Below are positions 1 to 5,054 of a stretch of 5,054 bases of DNA, in pieces (the stretch's first letter is position 1; the number at the start of each line of letters is the position of its first letter). Location: positions 1 to 5,054 of the forward strand of contig DBHP01000085.1 in NCBI GenBank assembly GCA_002295705.1. Direction: 5' to 3'. Source of the stretch: Candidatus Neomicrothrix sp. UBA825. GTDB taxonomy: Bacteria > Actinomycetota > Acidimicrobiia > Acidimicrobiales > UBA8592. The notes below the pieces were generated by a model. The model had not been told where the DNA came from. It was given only the letters and a program-made list of their open reading frames with translations, and searched no databases. The translations under genes and the position numbers were made by a program.

Positions 1-1259
1 CGAGTTTGTCTAAAGAACGCTCGCCGAGATTCGCGCCCTGGTTCGCCGTACCATCTCCGTTGGTCAGGCAATAAATGTATGCCCAACATCTGGACAGCTG
101 AAGCTACCTCCTCACCGACATTAAGACAATCGGTAAGTTTGCCACCAAATATTGACACAACTTGTTTTGCATGATCAACCTCAATCTCATGCTTTCGTGA
201 CAAAGCAGTCCAATCTACATCTTTGACGTCTCTTGACTGTCGTCGAACAACGAGCGGTCTAACCCCTGAACGTTCAGCAATAATATCTTTGTTTGATAAC
301 GGGGTCATTAAGTCTAATCGGTCATTAATTTGGCTTAGAAGAAAATTCCTATCCTCGTCAGTAACTGATGTGTGGGGATCTTCAACCCGAGTGTCAGTTG
401 TTCCAATCACAGACCTATTCCCCATCGGAATAACGTAAAAGAGGCGTTGACTATCATCCCAAAAAGCGAGGACCCGTTCGTTGGGTGTCAACTGATCGAC
501 GACGAGATGAACGCCTTTCGAGTACACAATCTGATGGCGAGTGCGAAGACTCCATGATTCGTTCAATCCATCCAAAAAAGGACCTGCAGCATTGATAATA
601 ACTTTTGCGTTCAGCGAGAGTTCAGCTCCTGACTCAACATCTCGAAGATTCGCGCCCCATTGTCCTCCAACCCGTTCTGCTGAAACTAACTCAACGTAGT
701 TAGCTGCGATGGCGCCAACATCCATTGCAGAACGTATGAAACTAAAAACGAACCGAGCATCATTATCTTTTAGATAAGCGTCGGCATACTCAATACCACC
801 TTTTATTCCTAGCGTATTAACGACAGGCTCTATTCGTTCCACAGTTTCTGGACTCATTGGACGTGGCGCATTTGTTTTAAAATTACCGATTCCCCAATAC
901 GTAAATGCCCCGACCCCAACAAGCCATGGAGGAAAAGGTGCTGTTTCACCCATCACGCCAAGAAACCCAATTTCCTTAACGTTGGCTGGATATGCACGCA
1001 TTAAACGATTCCTACTCATGCATAATTTCCGAACAAGAGGTATCTCATAATTCTCCAAATATTTGATACCTCCCCACACAAGATTCGATGATTGCTGGCT
1101 AGTGAAACCTGCAAAGTCACCTCGATCAATCAACGCTACTGATGCCCCTCTGGCAGAAAGCGCTGCAGCAGAAACTGCACCATTAATCCCACCACCAACA
1201 ATAAGGACATCAAAATTCCCGTTATCTAGTTTGTCAAGATTCGTATCTCGCAAGGTCAC
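1..1259 (-). CDS. glpD: GlpD-family FAD-dependent glycerol-3-phosphate dehydrogenase, 3' end cut by window edge
   Basis: This family oxidises sn-glycerol 3-phosphate to dihydroxyacetone phosphate at the inner membrane and passes electrons through FAD to quinone. Reading the minus strand from GTG at 1259 gives 419 codons without a stop, so about 80-120 C-terminal residues of a usual ~500-residue protein are missing. Residues 16-27 (FDVLIVGGGING) form the FAD Rossmann loop, followed by LIDRGDFAGFTS (43-54) and SSNLVWGGIKYLE (57-69), the counterpart of the SSKLIHGGLRYLE segment of classical GlpD. Further on are NAAGPFLD, YVIPMGNRSVIGTTDTR, ERSGVRPLV and FGGKLTD, all in family order. The frame is closed upstream by TAA at 1271-1269, so GTG 1259 is the longest conventional start and gives a normal-length leader. 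TTG at 1253 is an alternative. No clear Shine-Dalgarno precedes it, so translation may be coupled to the upstream gene 48 bp away. The family is secure; the exact substrate of this variant is less so. Confidence -1.
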   Translation of the reverse strand, partial: MTLRDTNLDKLDNGNFDVLIVGGGINGAVSAAALSARGASVALIDRGDFAGFTSQQSSNLVWGGIKYLENYEIPLVRKLCMSRNRLMRAYPANVKEIGFLGVMGETAPFPPWLVGVGAFTYWGIGNFKTNAPRPMSPETVERIEPVVNTLGIKGGIEYADAYLKDNDARFVFSFIRSAMDVGAIAANYVELVSAERVGGQWGANLRDVESGAELSLNAKVIINAAGPFLDGLNESWSLRTRHQIVYSKGVHLVVDQLTPNERVLAFWDDSQRLFYVIPMGNRSVIGTTDTRVEDPHTSVTDEDRNFLLSQINDRLDLMTPLSNKDIIAERSGVRPLVVRRQSRDVKDVDWTALSRKHEIEVDHAKQVVSIFGGKLTDCLNVGEEVASAVQMLGIHLLPDQRRWYGEPGRESRRAFFRQT

Positions 1260-1314
1260 AATTTGACATTATCGCTAATAGCGGAATCTACAACATACAG
1301 AATCAAACTAGATA
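1223..1314. repeat. 11-bp perfect inverted repeat flanking the gene junction
   Basis: TATCTAGTTTG at 1223-1233 is the exact reverse complement of CAAACTAGATA at 1304-1314. One arm covers the stop codon of the MDMPI-like gene (TAG at 1310-1308). The other lies within roughly codons 9-13 of the GlpD-like gene. In the minus-strand transcript the arms could pair and loop out the 48-nt gap and the GTG start. Enclosed between them, CGCTA-A-TAGCG (1273-1283) is a smaller palindrome. The pairing is seen directly; any effect on translation is inference, and an 11-bp match at this distance could be chance. Confidence -1.
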
Positions 1315-2093
1315 GTGAATCGTAGATTACGAGCAGCTTTTTCTCCCCACACCGTATCACCAGTCCAACTAATACGACCAGCATCTATCTCCTGCTGGGG
1401 GTCAATTCTCCCACACGCCAGCATCATGAAACTCCGCATATCGGCAGAAATAGAAACGGTAGGAGATTCAAGTTTGTCAACAACTTTGGCCCGTCCATCC
1501 ACCTCAGCAAACAGATCACGCTCGACGGCACCATGAAGGTGAAAAGCAATACTCATCCCATCCTCTAAACCAATTTTTTTCCCAGCAATGTACCCAAGCG
1601 AACCATGGACCTCATCCAAAGAAATTTGAGCATGTGCACCACTATCATCAGTATCAATTCCGAGAGGCATGGTCATATCTCGCTGATGCACCCAGAAATC
1701 AAATACACGAACATTCATAAAACGCCCGTACGTAGCGGGACCAACAGGAGTCATGCATTCAGCTTCCCAAACATCATCACCAAGCTTCAATAACTCTTGT
1801 CTTCTCTTATCAAGAATCTTCATCACTGTCTGAAGAAGTTCATCTGAACTCAAATTAGCCATAGCTGATTCAAAGTCTGCCATCTTTCCGAAGGGCGGCC
1901 ATTCATCAGCGCTCTGTGGTACCCATCCCAATAAAAGGTCCTCAATTCCAGCAAGGTGCGTGACAACACCCCGAATGTCCCAATCAGGGCACAATGACTG
2001 AATTCCCCAATCATCTTCACCAAATCCCTGAATCAAATTACTGAAATCAGTAAAACAGTTATCTAACGCTGCTAACGACGTCTCTTTACTCAT
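1308..2093 (-). CDS. Maleylpyruvate isomerase/DinB-type, probably mycothiol-dependent metal-binding protein
   Basis: The 261-residue protein has the two-part layout of mycothiol-dependent maleylpyruvate isomerase-like proteins. An N-terminal DinB-like four-helix metal-binding domain covers about residues 5-145, and a C-terminal domain covers about 170-261. The first hallmark is CPDWDIRGVVTHLAGIE (35-51), with metal-ligand candidate His46. The second is RVFDFWVHQRDM (129-140), with His136 and, four residues earlier, Asp132 where characterised members have Glu. The C-terminal part ends with the family pattern GRIDP...GRISWTGD...ARNLRF. Characterised relatives isomerise maleylpyruvate with mycothiol, or transfer or remove mycothiol groups, in the cytoplasm; most homologues have no known substrate. 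No gentisate-pathway gene is visible here, so maleylpyruvate itself is not implied. ATG at 2093 is preceded by AGGTCAAGAC on the sense strand, giving a weak AGG ribosome site. It is probably the first gene of a transcript that continues into the GlpD-like gene. Confidence -1.
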   Translation of the reverse strand: MSKETSLAALDNCFTDFSNLIQGFGEDDWGIQSLCPDWDIRGVVTHLAGIEDLLLGWVPQSADEWPPFGKMADFESAMANLSSDELLQTVMKILDKRRQELLKLGDDVWEAECMTPVGPATYGRFMNVRVFDFWVHQRDMTMPLGIDTDDSGAHAQISLDEVHGSLGYIAGKKIGLEDGMSIAFHLHGAVERDLFAEVDGRAKVVDKLESPTVSISADMRSFMMLACGRIDPQQEIDAGRISWTGDTVWGEKAARNLRFTI

Positions 2094-2123
2094 GTCTTGA
2101 CCTAGCCGATCTGTGAATTGCTA

Positions 2124-2152
2124 ATAATACGAAAATAGGTCAAGTTCACCAA
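2124..2152 (-). promoter_or_regulatory. Candidate promoter for the MDMPI-like/GlpD-like transcript
   Basis: On the minus strand, TTGGTG (2152-2147) and TATTAT (2129-2124) are separated by 17 bp. They match the vegetative -35 and -10 consensus at 4 of 6 and 5 of 6 positions. Transcription would begin near 2117 and leave a leader of about 24 nt before ATG 2093. The -35 hexamer overlaps the operator-like palindrome at 2138-2150, so binding there would be expected to affect this promoter. This is a consensus match only. Confidence -1.
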
Positions 2153-2172
2153 AAATAGAAATTTCTTAAAAT
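2145..2172 (+). promoter_or_regulatory. Candidate promoter for the acyl-CoA dehydrogenase/kinase operon
   Basis: TTCACC (2145-2150) and TAAAAT (2167-2172), 16 bp apart, match the -35 and -10 consensus at 4 of 6 and 5 of 6 positions. A start near 2179 would give a leader of about 69 nt. That leader would contain the TCACT-T-AGTGA palindrome (2183-2193) and two further GGTSAA hexamers. TATATA at 2221-2226 is a competing -10 but has no good -35 and sits very close to the ribosome site. Low confidence. Confidence -1.
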
Positions 2173-2236
2173 TCGTTTCCTCTCACTTAGTGAATCAGGT
2201 CAAGATAGACATAAGGTGAATATATAAATTCGTAAC

Positions 2237-2242
2237 GGAGGA
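2237..2242 (+). promoter_or_regulatory. Strong ribosome binding site for the acyl-CoA dehydrogenase
   Basis: GGAGGA lies 5 nt before ATG 2248. It is the strongest Shine-Dalgarno in the window and fixes the start of the dehydrogenase gene. Confidence -1.
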
Positions 2243-2247
2243 ATATT

Positions 2248-3573
2248 ATGGCCGGTCTAGAAACCACACCAGAAATGTTTGATCTTAGAATGTCAGAAGC
2301 AGCTCGCCCGCTCTTTGATGCAGTCAAAAAGTTCATTGATGAAGAAGTCAATCCGCACACACAAGAATTCTTCCGATTAGGAGAAGGCCGAGAAGACCGC
2401 TGGGGATACGGTGAAGGCCAACTTGAACTCCTTGATTCCATAAAATCAAAAGCGAAGGAACAAGGACTTTGGAATTTCTTTCTCCCAGATGCAGAAACTG
2501 GTGAAGGACTAAAAAATCTTGACTATGCATATATCGCTACAGAATTAGGGAAAAACCCCATAGCCTCAGAAAGTCTAAACTGCTCCGCTCCAGACACAGG
2601 AAACATGGAAGTACTTGAGCGGGTAGGCACTCAAGAGCAAAAAGACCAATGGCTAACACCATTACTCAATGGAGAAATTCGGTCAGCATACGCAATGACC
2701 GAACCAGATATCCCGTCATCGGACGCAAAAAATATTTCATGCAGCGCAGTCCTCGATGGAGATGAATGGGTCATCAATGGTGAGAAGTTCTATATCTCGG
2801 GTGCAGGCGATCCACGATGCAAAATCATGATATGCATGGTCCAAACAAACCCAGACGGACCACCACATAAGCGGCAATCCCAAATACTTGTTCCAATGGA
2901 TAACCCAGGAGTTGAAATTGTTGGCCCAATGCATGTCTTTGGTAAAGACGACGCCCCTCACGGACACATGCATCTTCGTTTCAATGAATGCCGTGTCCCC
3001 AAGAACAACATCCTACTTGGGGAGGGTCGAGGATTTGAAATCTCACAAGTACGTTTAGGTCCAGGACGAATCCATCACTGTATGCGTTCGATAGGTGCAG
3101 CAGAGAGAGCAATTGAGCTTATGGTGAAACGTGGGTTAACACGTGAAGCGTTTGGAAAGCCAATAGCAAGCCTAGGAAAAAATATTGAAGTCATTGCAAA
3201 AGCTAGAATAGAAATCGAATCCATGCGTCGCATGGTTCTCACTGCAGCAAAAGCAATGGATGAACTAGGTAATGAAGAAGCTCGAGTATGGGTCAGTGCA
3301 GTTAAAGCCATGGTCCCAATTCGTGTCTGTCATATAATAGACGAGGCAATTCAATTCCACGGAGGAACTGGAGTATCCCAGTGGACACCGCTAGCAGATA
3401 TGTACACATCTCAACGAACATTACGTCTTGCTGATGGACCAGATGAAGTGCATTGGTTCGTTGTAGGTAGGGCAGAGTTGCGCAGATGGGAAACAGAAGG
3501 CGGAATTAAATACGATCCGAAAGTTTCCTACTACTCAGAAGACGATGACTCTGTGCTGACAGCAAGAATCTGA
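2248..3573 (+). CDS. Acyl-CoA dehydrogenase, ACAD10/ACAD11 (LvaC-like) subfamily
   Basis: This is a 441-residue cytoplasmic FAD flavoprotein with the full acyl-CoA dehydrogenase layout: N-terminal helices (about 15-145), a middle beta domain (about 146-250) and a C-terminal helical domain (about 260-415). The subfamily is indicated by NCSAPDTGNMEVLERVGT (111-128), YAMTEPDIPSSDAKNI (148-163), SGAGDPRCKI (184-193), GPGRIHHCMRSIG (271-283), AIQFHGGTGVS (367-377) and RTLRLADGPDEVH (390-402), all close to the dehydrogenase part of ACAD10/11. The usual catalytic Glu near the C-terminus (as in MCAD) is replaced at the aligned position by Asp396, as I recall for ACAD10/11. The GEKWW-type segment reads GEKFYISGA (178-186). 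ATG 2248 follows GGAGGA. The kinase gene starts 30 bp downstream on the same strand. In relatives the dehydrogenase acts on 4-phosphoacyl-CoA or on ordinary 2-methyl or straight acyl-CoAs. Family is certain; the 4-phosphoacyl-CoA role is inferred from subfamily motifs and the kinase neighbour. Confidence -1.
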   Translation: MAGLETTPEMFDLRMSEAARPLFDAVKKFIDEEVNPHTQEFFRLGEGREDRWGYGEGQLELLDSIKSKAKEQGLWNFFLPDAETGEGLKNLDYAYIATELGKNPIASESLNCSAPDTGNMEVLERVGTQEQKDQWLTPLLNGEIRSAYAMTEPDIPSSDAKNISCSAVLDGDEWVINGEKFYISGAGDPRCKIMICMVQTNPDGPPHKRQSQILVPMDNPGVEIVGPMHVFGKDDAPHGHMHLRFNECRVPKNNILLGEGRGFEISQVRLGPGRIHHCMRSIGAAERAIELMVKRGLTREAFGKPIASLGKNIEVIAKARIEIESMRRMVLTAAKAMDELGNEEARVWVSAVKAMVPIRVCHIIDEAIQFHGGTGVSQWTPLADMYTSQRTLRLADGPDEVHWFVVGRAELRRWETEGGIKYDPKVSYYSEDDDSVLTARI

Positions 3574-3592
3574 AAACTATCAATCGTGAAAT

Positions 3593-3596
3593 AGGA
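3593..3596 (+). promoter_or_regulatory. Ribosome binding site supporting the GTG start of the kinase
   Basis: AGGA is spaced 7 nt from GTG 3604 and favours this start over the in-frame ATG at 3637, which has no comparable site. Confidence -1.
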
Positions 3597-3603
3597 AAAA
3601 CTC

Positions 3604-4728
3604 GTGGATGATTCATCAAACGCTCCAAAATTTCACATGGATAGAAGCCAATACGGTGATGGGCTCCTGCAATGGTTTACCGACGCGCACCCGAACCATT
3701 CAAACATTTCTGTAACTGATATTGATATTCCCGTAGCAACTGGCTTCTCAAACGAAACCGTTTTCTTTGGAGTTTCTTCAAGGACTGATGAGGGACCACA
3801 TGACGGAAAATATGTTGCACGAATAGAGCCAGACGATGGTGGAATGTTCCCCATCCAGACACCAGATTGCGAAATATCAGTAGCTCTACAACAGCGTGTT
3901 ATGAACACCGTAAAAGAAAATAGCGACGTACCAATCCCTACACTTGGAAAATTAATCACGGAACCATATTTAGGACTTCCATTCTTTGTAATGGTTCACG
4001 TTGATGGAAGAATACCTTCAGATCGTCCACGCTATACCGAAGAAGGTTTCGTTGTCGATGAAGCGACTGATGCACAACGAACTCAAATGATTCAAACAGG
4101 TTTAGAAGCAATGGCAGGTATACATCAAATTGACTGGGAAAAAGCAAATCTACATTGGTTGAATCCCTGTGATGGAACCCCAACACAACAGAAACAGATC
4201 GAGATATACCGAAGTTATGTTGAAAAAGAATTAGCTGGAAGAGAACATCCGGTAATGGATTACGCACTTGACTGGTTAGATCAAAATAATCCCAATGATG
4301 AACGCATCGGATTAAGTTGGGGCGATGCCCGCCTCGGAAATATTATCTGGGATGACTACACACCAGCTGCTGTCGTTGATTGGGAAGCGTGCTCACTATG
4401 CCCAACAGAAGCAGACTTAGGCTGGTGGCTCATGTTTGACAGAATGTCATTCGATGACGTTGACGTAGAGAGAATGTCAGGTTATCCAACTAGAGAAGAA
4501 CAAGCAGCATACTACGCACGAGTCTCTGGAAAAGAAGTCCGTGATCCTCATTATTGGGAGGTATTCGCAATTATGCGCTTTTGCGCCATCTTCATACGCC
4601 TCGGAGATCGACTCACAAATTCCGGGCTTCTCCCACCCGAGATGAATCCAGCTGTCGGAAATATGGTAACAAGATCCCTTGCGAACATTCTTGAGATTGA
4701 TAATCCAACACCCAGCCTGATCGGCTGA
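3604..4728 (+). CDS. APH-fold phosphotransferase, probable hydroxyacyl-CoA kinase (ACAD10/11 kinase half, LvaA-like)
   Basis: This 374-residue protein has the aminoglycoside phosphotransferase/choline kinase fold. In order: a nucleotide loop at ATGFSNETVFFGV (45-57), a strand with Arg73 at KYVARIEP (69-76), a helix-C-type Glu90, and a hinge around FFVMVHVDG (127-135). The catalytic loop is LSWGDARLGNIIWD (237-250), with Asp241 as catalytic base and Asn246 for metal, and the metal Asp259 lies in VVDWEACSLCPTEADLGWW (257-275). The catalytic His of the usual HGD triplet is Trp239 here. Its partner 30 bp upstream is an ACAD10/11-type dehydrogenase. In ACAD11 the same two domains are fused, and in the Pseudomonas levulinate operon LvaA phosphorylates 4-hydroxyvaleryl-CoA. 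A similar small hydroxyacyl-CoA kinase role is inferred. Automatic pipelines may call this an aminoglycoside kinase, but nothing in the context suggests resistance. GTG 3604 is supported by AGGA 7 nt upstream; ATG 3637 is the alternative. Confidence -1.
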   Translation: MDDSSNAPKFHMDRSQYGDGLLQWFTDAHPNHSNISVTDIDIPVATGFSNETVFFGVSSRTDEGPHDGKYVARIEPDDGGMFPIQTPDCEISVALQQRVMNTVKENSDVPIPTLGKLITEPYLGLPFFVMVHVDGRIPSDRPRYTEEGFVVDEATDAQRTQMIQTGLEAMAGIHQIDWEKANLHWLNPCDGTPTQQKQIEIYRSYVEKELAGREHPVMDYALDWLDQNNPNDERIGLSWGDARLGNIIWDDYTPAAVVDWEACSLCPTEADLGWWLMFDRMSFDDVDVERMSGYPTREEQAAYYARVSGKEVRDPHYWEVFAIMRFCAIFIRLGDRLTNSGLLPPEMNPAVGNMVTRSLANILEIDNPTPSLIG

Positions 4729-4730
4729 GA

Positions 4731-5054
4731 CTAGTTATTCCGAGCCCTCATTCCACCATCAACTGGTACGGCCGCCCCCGTTATGTACGACGCTGAAGGA
4801 AGAACCAGTGAAAGTGTTATATGCGCTACCTCCTCAGGGTTTCCGAACCGTTTTAAAGCTGTTCGGCGACGGGCAAATTTTTGTTTATCTTCATCTGGAA
4901 TATATTGAGTCATCCCAGTATGTATCGGGCCTGGACACACAGCATTCACCGTTACTCCCAATGGCCCTAACTCAACAGCTAAAGCTTTCGTAAGCCCGAC
5001 TACCCCATGTTTCGAAGCAGTATATGGACTAATCCCAGCTGACCCGCCAAGTCC
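4731..5054 (-). CDS. Short-chain dehydrogenase/reductase (SDR), C-terminal part only
   Basis: The minus strand is open from the window edge to TAG at 4733-4731, showing the last 107 residues of a classical SDR of usually about 250 residues. Visible residue 11 begins YTASKHGVVGLTKALAVELG, with the catalytic Tyr and Lys of the YxxxK motif. NAVCPGPIHTGM follows (the N-A-PG-T segment after the active site), then RFGNPEEVAHITLSLV and SYITGAAVPVDGGM, the standard SDR ending. The N-terminal TGxxxGIG cofactor loop and catalytic Ser lie beyond the right edge, so NAD versus NADP preference cannot be judged. Members oxidise or reduce a hydroxyl or keto group, often as 3-hydroxyacyl-CoA or 3-oxoacyl reductases. 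The apparent 76-residue frame beginning at 4961 (TTG) is only an internal fragment. The gene converges on the kinase with 2 bp between stops. SDR fold is certain; substrate is unknown. Confidence -1.
   Translation of the reverse strand, partial: GLGGSAGISPYTASKHGVVGLTKALAVELGPLGVTVNAVCPGPIHTGMTQYIPDEDKQKFARRRTALKRFGNPEEVAHITLSLVLPSASYITGAAVPVDGGMRARNN

Larger units (their letters stand above)
2096..2220. promoter_or_regulatory. Cluster of GGTSAA / AGGTCAAG motifs, possible operators
   Basis: The divergent control region holds the octamer AGGTCAAG three times: at 2137-2144 and 2197-2204 on the plus strand and at 2103-2096 on the minus strand. The relaxed hexamer GGTSAA (S = C or G) occurs five times: 2138-2143, 2198-2203 and 2215-2220 on plus, and 2102-2097 and 2150-2145 on minus. 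Two hexamers face each other around one base as GGTCAA-G-TTCACC (2138-2150), a 13-bp imperfect palindrome with one mismatched pair. A separate perfect palindrome, TCACT-T-AGTGA, lies at 2183-2193. By base-frequency reasoning about 0.1 such hexamers would be expected in 125 bp, so the clustering looks non-random. A shared regulator acting on both promoters is the inference; no regulator gene is visible in the window. Confidence -1.

Noticed and set aside
223..557. Two short plus-strand open frames opposite the GlpD-like gene
   Set aside because: The minus strand here encodes clear GlpD motifs without interruption; the plus frames are shadows.
1234..1269. ATG at 1269 (minus) as the start of the GlpD-like gene
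   Set aside because: It is out of frame with the GlpD motifs and reaches a stop after 11 codons. The GTG at 1259 is in the right frame.
1273..1283. CGCTA-A-TAGCG as an intrinsic terminator of the MDMPI-like gene
   Set aside because: The stem is only 5 bp with a 1-nt centre and no T tract follows on the minus strand, so it cannot act as a normal terminator.
2221..2230. TATATAAATT as the main -10 element for the dehydrogenase operon
   Set aside because: No acceptable -35 lies 16-18 bp upstream, and the start point would fall almost on the ribosome site. It is kept only as an alternative.
3633..3959. 108-codon open frame on the minus strand inside the kinase gene
   Set aside because: It lies wholly opposite a well-supported kinase frame, has no ribosome site and no recognisable motif. 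The same holds for the minus frame at 3956-4267 and those inside the dehydrogenase.
3604..4728. Aminoglycoside resistance kinase
   Set aside because: The fold is the same, but the WGD loop and the ACAD10/11-type neighbour point to acyl-CoA metabolism; no resistance or mobile context is present.
1..5054. CRISPR array, tRNA or rRNA gene, insertion sequence, phage or defence module
   Set aside because: No regularly spaced repeats, cloverleaf, transposase motifs or defence domains were seen; all long frames are metabolic enzymes.

Overview
The window looks like a compact bacterial chromosome segment from a low-to-moderate GC actinobacterium (my estimate is low-to-mid 40s % GC). The lineage pointers are a mycothiol-dependent maleylpyruvate isomerase-type protein, mycothiol being an actinobacterial thiol, and an acyl-CoA dehydrogenase plus APH-fold kinase pair of a kind common in actinobacteria that degrade lipids or acids. 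A marine Acidimicrobiia-like lineage would fit, but that is inference; no rRNA or marker gene is present.

Layout. Positions 1-1259 (minus) hold most of a GlpD-family FAD-dependent glycerol-3-phosphate dehydrogenase that runs off the left edge. Upstream of it on the same strand, 48 bp away, is a complete 261-residue DinB/MDMPI-type protein (1308-2093), probably the first gene of the same transcript. A 154-bp divergent control region (2094-2247) follows. It carries five copies of the hexamer GGTSAA (S = C or G), three of them inside the octamer AGGTCAAG, together with plausible promoters in both directions. On the plus strand come an acyl-CoA dehydrogenase (2248-3573) and, 30 bp later with its own Shine-Dalgarno, an APH-fold phosphotransferase starting at GTG (3604-4728). 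The C-terminal 107 residues of a short-chain dehydrogenase (4731 to the right edge, minus) converge on the kinase with only 2 bp between the stop codons.

How the genes may work together. The dehydrogenase and kinase resemble the two halves of the ACAD10/ACAD11 fusion proteins, encoded here as separate adjacent genes in the opposite order. In mammals (ACAD10/11) and in the Pseudomonas levulinate pathway (LvaA kinase, LvaC dehydrogenase), such pairs phosphorylate a 4-hydroxyacyl-CoA and convert it to a beta-oxidation intermediate. The most economical reading is therefore a hydroxy-acid or lipid catabolism operon. The exact substrate cannot be read from sequence. The divergent GlpD-like gene feeds electrons from glycerol 3-phosphate to quinone, so the locus may link lipid-derived glycerol and acyl-chain use, but nothing proves that the two transcripts are functionally linked.

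Apart from the 154-bp control region, the junctions are short (48, 30 and 2 bp). No stretch above 300 bp lacks a gene. I see no tRNA, rRNA, CRISPR array, insertion sequence or convincing intrinsic terminator. One whole-window feature stands out: the plus strand is rich in A+C whichever strand is coding.
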